NCBI GenBank assembly: GCA_002423325.1
Contig: DIVQ01000235.1
Span: 1 to 6,145 of the forward strand
Reading direction: 5' to 3'
DNA: 6,145 bases
DNA from: Anaerolineales bacterium UBA6128
Lineage (GTDB): Bacteria > Chloroflexota > Anaerolineae > UBA1429
Shown here: in pieces, positions 4,634-6,145 of the stretch
Numbering within the stretch: the first letter of the stretch is position 1
Layout: every line of letters starts with the position of its first letter
The notes under the pieces: model-generated
The model's database searches: none
What the model was told of the DNA's origin: nothing
The model's input: only the letters and a program-made list of their open reading frames with translations
Program-made: the position numbers and the translations under genes

Positions 4634-6052
4634 TCAGATGTCCCTGGGGTAGCGGGCGTCTCCAACCTGACTCTGAAGCTCGTGGAGTTGGGCGGTCAGG
4701 AGTCTGACCGTTTTCGTGTATTCAGGCGCGCGGGAGACATTCATCAGCTCGTGGGGATCCTTGTCGAGGTCGAACAGCTCCCACTCTGGCTCATGGCTCT
4801 CATCGATGGCGCCTGGTTGATCGAGTGCGTCGGCATAGTAGTAGATCAGCTTGAAGCGCCTGGTGCGGATGCCATAGTGCGCATAGACGTTGTGATGGGC
4901 CTTGTGCATCCAGTAGCGATAGTACATCGCCTGGCGCCAGTCTGAGGGGGTCTCGCCGCGCAGGGCTGGCCTGAAGCTGCGTCCCTGGAAGGTGGATGGG
5001 AGCGGCACGCCTGCGAGATCGAGAAAGAGTGGCGCAAAGTCCAGGTTGAGCACCATGTCGTCGTTGACACTGCCCGCAGGCACCTCACGCGGAAAGCGCA
5101 TGATGAGGGGCATGCGCAGAGACTCCTCATACATAAAGCGCTTATCGTACCAGCCATGGTCGCCCAGGAAAAAGCCCTGGTCCGACGTGTAAACAACCAG
5201 TGTGTTCTCGGTGAGGCCTTCAGCGTCGAGATAGTCGAGCAGGCGACCGACGTTGTCATCCACGCTGGCGACCACGCGCAAATAGTCCTTGATGTAGCGC
5301 TGGTATGCCCATCGGCGCATCTCGGCTTCGGAGAGGTTGCGCGGGACCTCGCACTTGAGGTCCGTGCTATCCATGTGGACGCCGACGCGCATCTGCGCTG
5401 CGCGCGCTGCAGATGCGCGGTTCGCATAGTCGTCATACAGCGTGTCCGGTTCAGGGATCTGCTCGTTCAGGTACAGGTGGGCGTGGGCCTCATCGGGATA
5501 CCAGGGCCGGTGCGGGGCCTTGTGATGACAGAGCAGGCAAAAAGGCCTGGTTGTGTCGCGGGCTCGCAGCCAGTCGAGCGACATGTCGGTGATAAGGTCG
5601 GTGACATAGCCCTGTACGGTGCGGCGGCTGCCGCCGTCCGGTCCCTTATAGATGAACTCGGGGTTGTGATAGAATCCCTGTCCTGGGATGACGGCCCAGT
5701 CGTCAAAGCCGGTCGGGCAATGCTGGGGACCGATGCCCAGATGCCATTTGCCATAGATCGCCGTCTGATAGCCACTCTGCTGCAGCAGCTTGGGAAAGGT
5801 GAGCAGGCGGTTGTCCATCGGTGTGCTCAGCGTGGTGACGCCGTTGATGTGGTTGTAGGTGCCCGCGAGGATGACCGCGCGGCTGGGCGTGCAGATCGAG
5901 TTTGTGCAAAAGCAGTTGTCGAATCGCACGCCGCCTTGCGCAATGCGATCCAGGTTTGGCGTCTCGTTGATGCGGCTGCCATAGCAGCTCATCGCGTGCG
6001 ACGCATGGTCGTCGGACATGATGAACAGGATGTTGGGTCGCTGGTCTGTCAC
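4634..6052 (-). CDS. Type I (S1 family) sulfatase, formylglycine-dependent, cytoplasmic
   Basis: A 472-residue alkaline-phosphatase-superfamily sulfatase that would hydrolyse sulfate esters. The N-terminal PNILFIMSDDH supplies metal-binding D14 and D15. CTPSRAVILAG (54-64) is the Cys-type C-x-P-x-R motif, in which Cys54 must be oxidised to formylglycine by a separate enzyme not seen here. GKWHLG (101-106) gives the conserved Lys and His. HHKAPHRPW (176-184) is a substrate/sulfate-site segment, TSDQGFFLGDHGWYDKRFMYEESLR (289-313) supplies further metal ligands, and ELFDLDKDPHELMN is the usual C-terminal signature. The length is normal and no signal peptide is visible, so it should act in the cytoplasm on imported substrate. 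The overall pattern resembles N-acetylglucosamine-6-sulfatase-like groups, but specificity cannot be assigned. The GTG start at 6052 has AGAGGAG (6067-6061) 8 nt upstream. It is convergent with dhaL. Confidence 0.93.
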   Translation of the reverse strand: MTDQRPNILFIMSDDHASHAMSCYGSRINETPNLDRIAQGGVRFDNCFCTNSICTPSRAVILAGTYNHINGVTTLSTPMDNRLLTFPKLLQQSGYQTAIYGKWHLGIGPQHCPTGFDDWAVIPGQGFYHNPEFIYKGPDGGSRRTVQGYVTDLITDMSLDWLRARDTTRPFCLLCHHKAPHRPWYPDEAHAHLYLNEQIPEPDTLYDDYANRASAARAAQMRVGVHMDSTDLKCEVPRNLSEAEMRRWAYQRYIKDYLRVVASVDDNVGRLLDYLDAEGLTENTLVVYTSDQGFFLGDHGWYDKRFMYEESLRMPLIMRFPREVPAGSVNDDMVLNLDFAPLFLDLAGVPLPSTFQGRSFRPALRGETPSDWRQAMYYRYWMHKAHHNVYAHYGIRTRRFKLIYYYADALDQPGAIDESHEPEWELFDLDKDPHELMNVSRAPEYTKTVRLLTAQLHELQSQVGDARYPRDI

Positions 6053-6097
6053 GTGACGAACTCCTCTGGTGTGGAGGGTGACGGCCGCCTACCCAGC

Positions 6098-6126
6098 AGT
6101 GTAGCGCGTGGGCTGCCTTTCGTCAA
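6098..6126 (-). promoter_or_regulatory. Sigma70-type promoter for the sulfatase
   Basis: On the minus strand, TTGACG (6126-6121, five of six consensus bases) and TACACT (6103-6098, four of six) are separated by exactly 17 nt. Transcription would start near 6090, about 40 nt before the GTG start. The sulfatase can therefore be expressed on its own, whatever lies beyond the right edge. Confidence 0.6.
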
Positions 6127-6145
6127 TGTCGCGTTCCGACTTAGA

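Noticed and set aside
4556..4634. Functional link between dhaKL and the sulfatase as one sulfated-sugar pathway
   Set aside because: The genes are convergent and separated by a hairpin, and the sulfatase has its own promoter. Nothing in the sequence supports a shared role.
1..6145. Search for tRNA, rRNA, CRISPR arrays, insertion-sequence ends and riboswitches
   Set aside because: No cloverleaf with CCA-type ends, no regularly spaced repeats, no transposase fragments and no conserved riboswitch core were seen by eye.

Overview
GC-rich bacterial DNA, probably from an environmental or metagenome-assembled genome. Gene starts (ATG and GTG), Shine-Dalgarno sites, sigma70-type promoters and a rho-independent terminator are all bacterial. 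The taxon cannot be fixed from sequence alone. Stand-alone small Mbh/Mrp-like subunits, DhaK/DhaL and a formylglycine-type sulfatase would fit Chloroflexota or a similar lineage, but that is a guess.

Layout. (1) Positions 1-2348, minus strand: a tightly packed set of five membrane genes, read right to left. They are an MbhD/NuoJ-like protein, an MbhE-like protein, a NuoK/MrpC-like protein, a divergent NuoL/MrpA/MrpD-type antiporter-like subunit, and the start of a further membrane protein that runs off the left edge. This looks like the membrane arm of an Mrp/Mbh-type cation/proton antiporter or a complex I-like machine. (2) Positions 2349-2642, intergenic: a minus-strand terminator for the gene on the right, then a strong promoter for the membrane operon. 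A 17-bp palindrome lies between its -35 and -10 boxes. (3) Positions 2643 to about 3170, minus strand: a zinc-ribbon plus RDD membrane protein. Only its C-terminal 100 codons are in one frame; its N-terminal part is spread over two other frames. (4) Positions 3011-4556, plus strand: dhaK, missing about its first 90 residues, overlapping a complete dhaL. The dhaK 5' end and the RDD 5' end meet head to head at about 3163-3177, which looks like a rearrangement or assembly breakpoint. (5) Positions 4634-6052, minus strand: a complete cytoplasmic S1-family sulfatase with its own promoter near the right edge, convergent with dhaL. A hairpin lies between the two stops.

How the genes work together. 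The left operon would couple ion movement to a redox or antiport process, but its redox or catalytic subunits are not in view. DhaK and DhaL would phosphorylate dihydroxyacetone or a related short ketose, but DhaK lacks its N-terminal substrate-binding part here. The sulfatase would remove sulfate esters from carbohydrate-like substrates. Nothing in the sequence ties these three blocks into one pathway. The points most worth checking are the double truncation at about 3170, the palindrome-containing promoter, and the unusual antiporter-like subunit with 26-residue repeats in its C-terminal linker.
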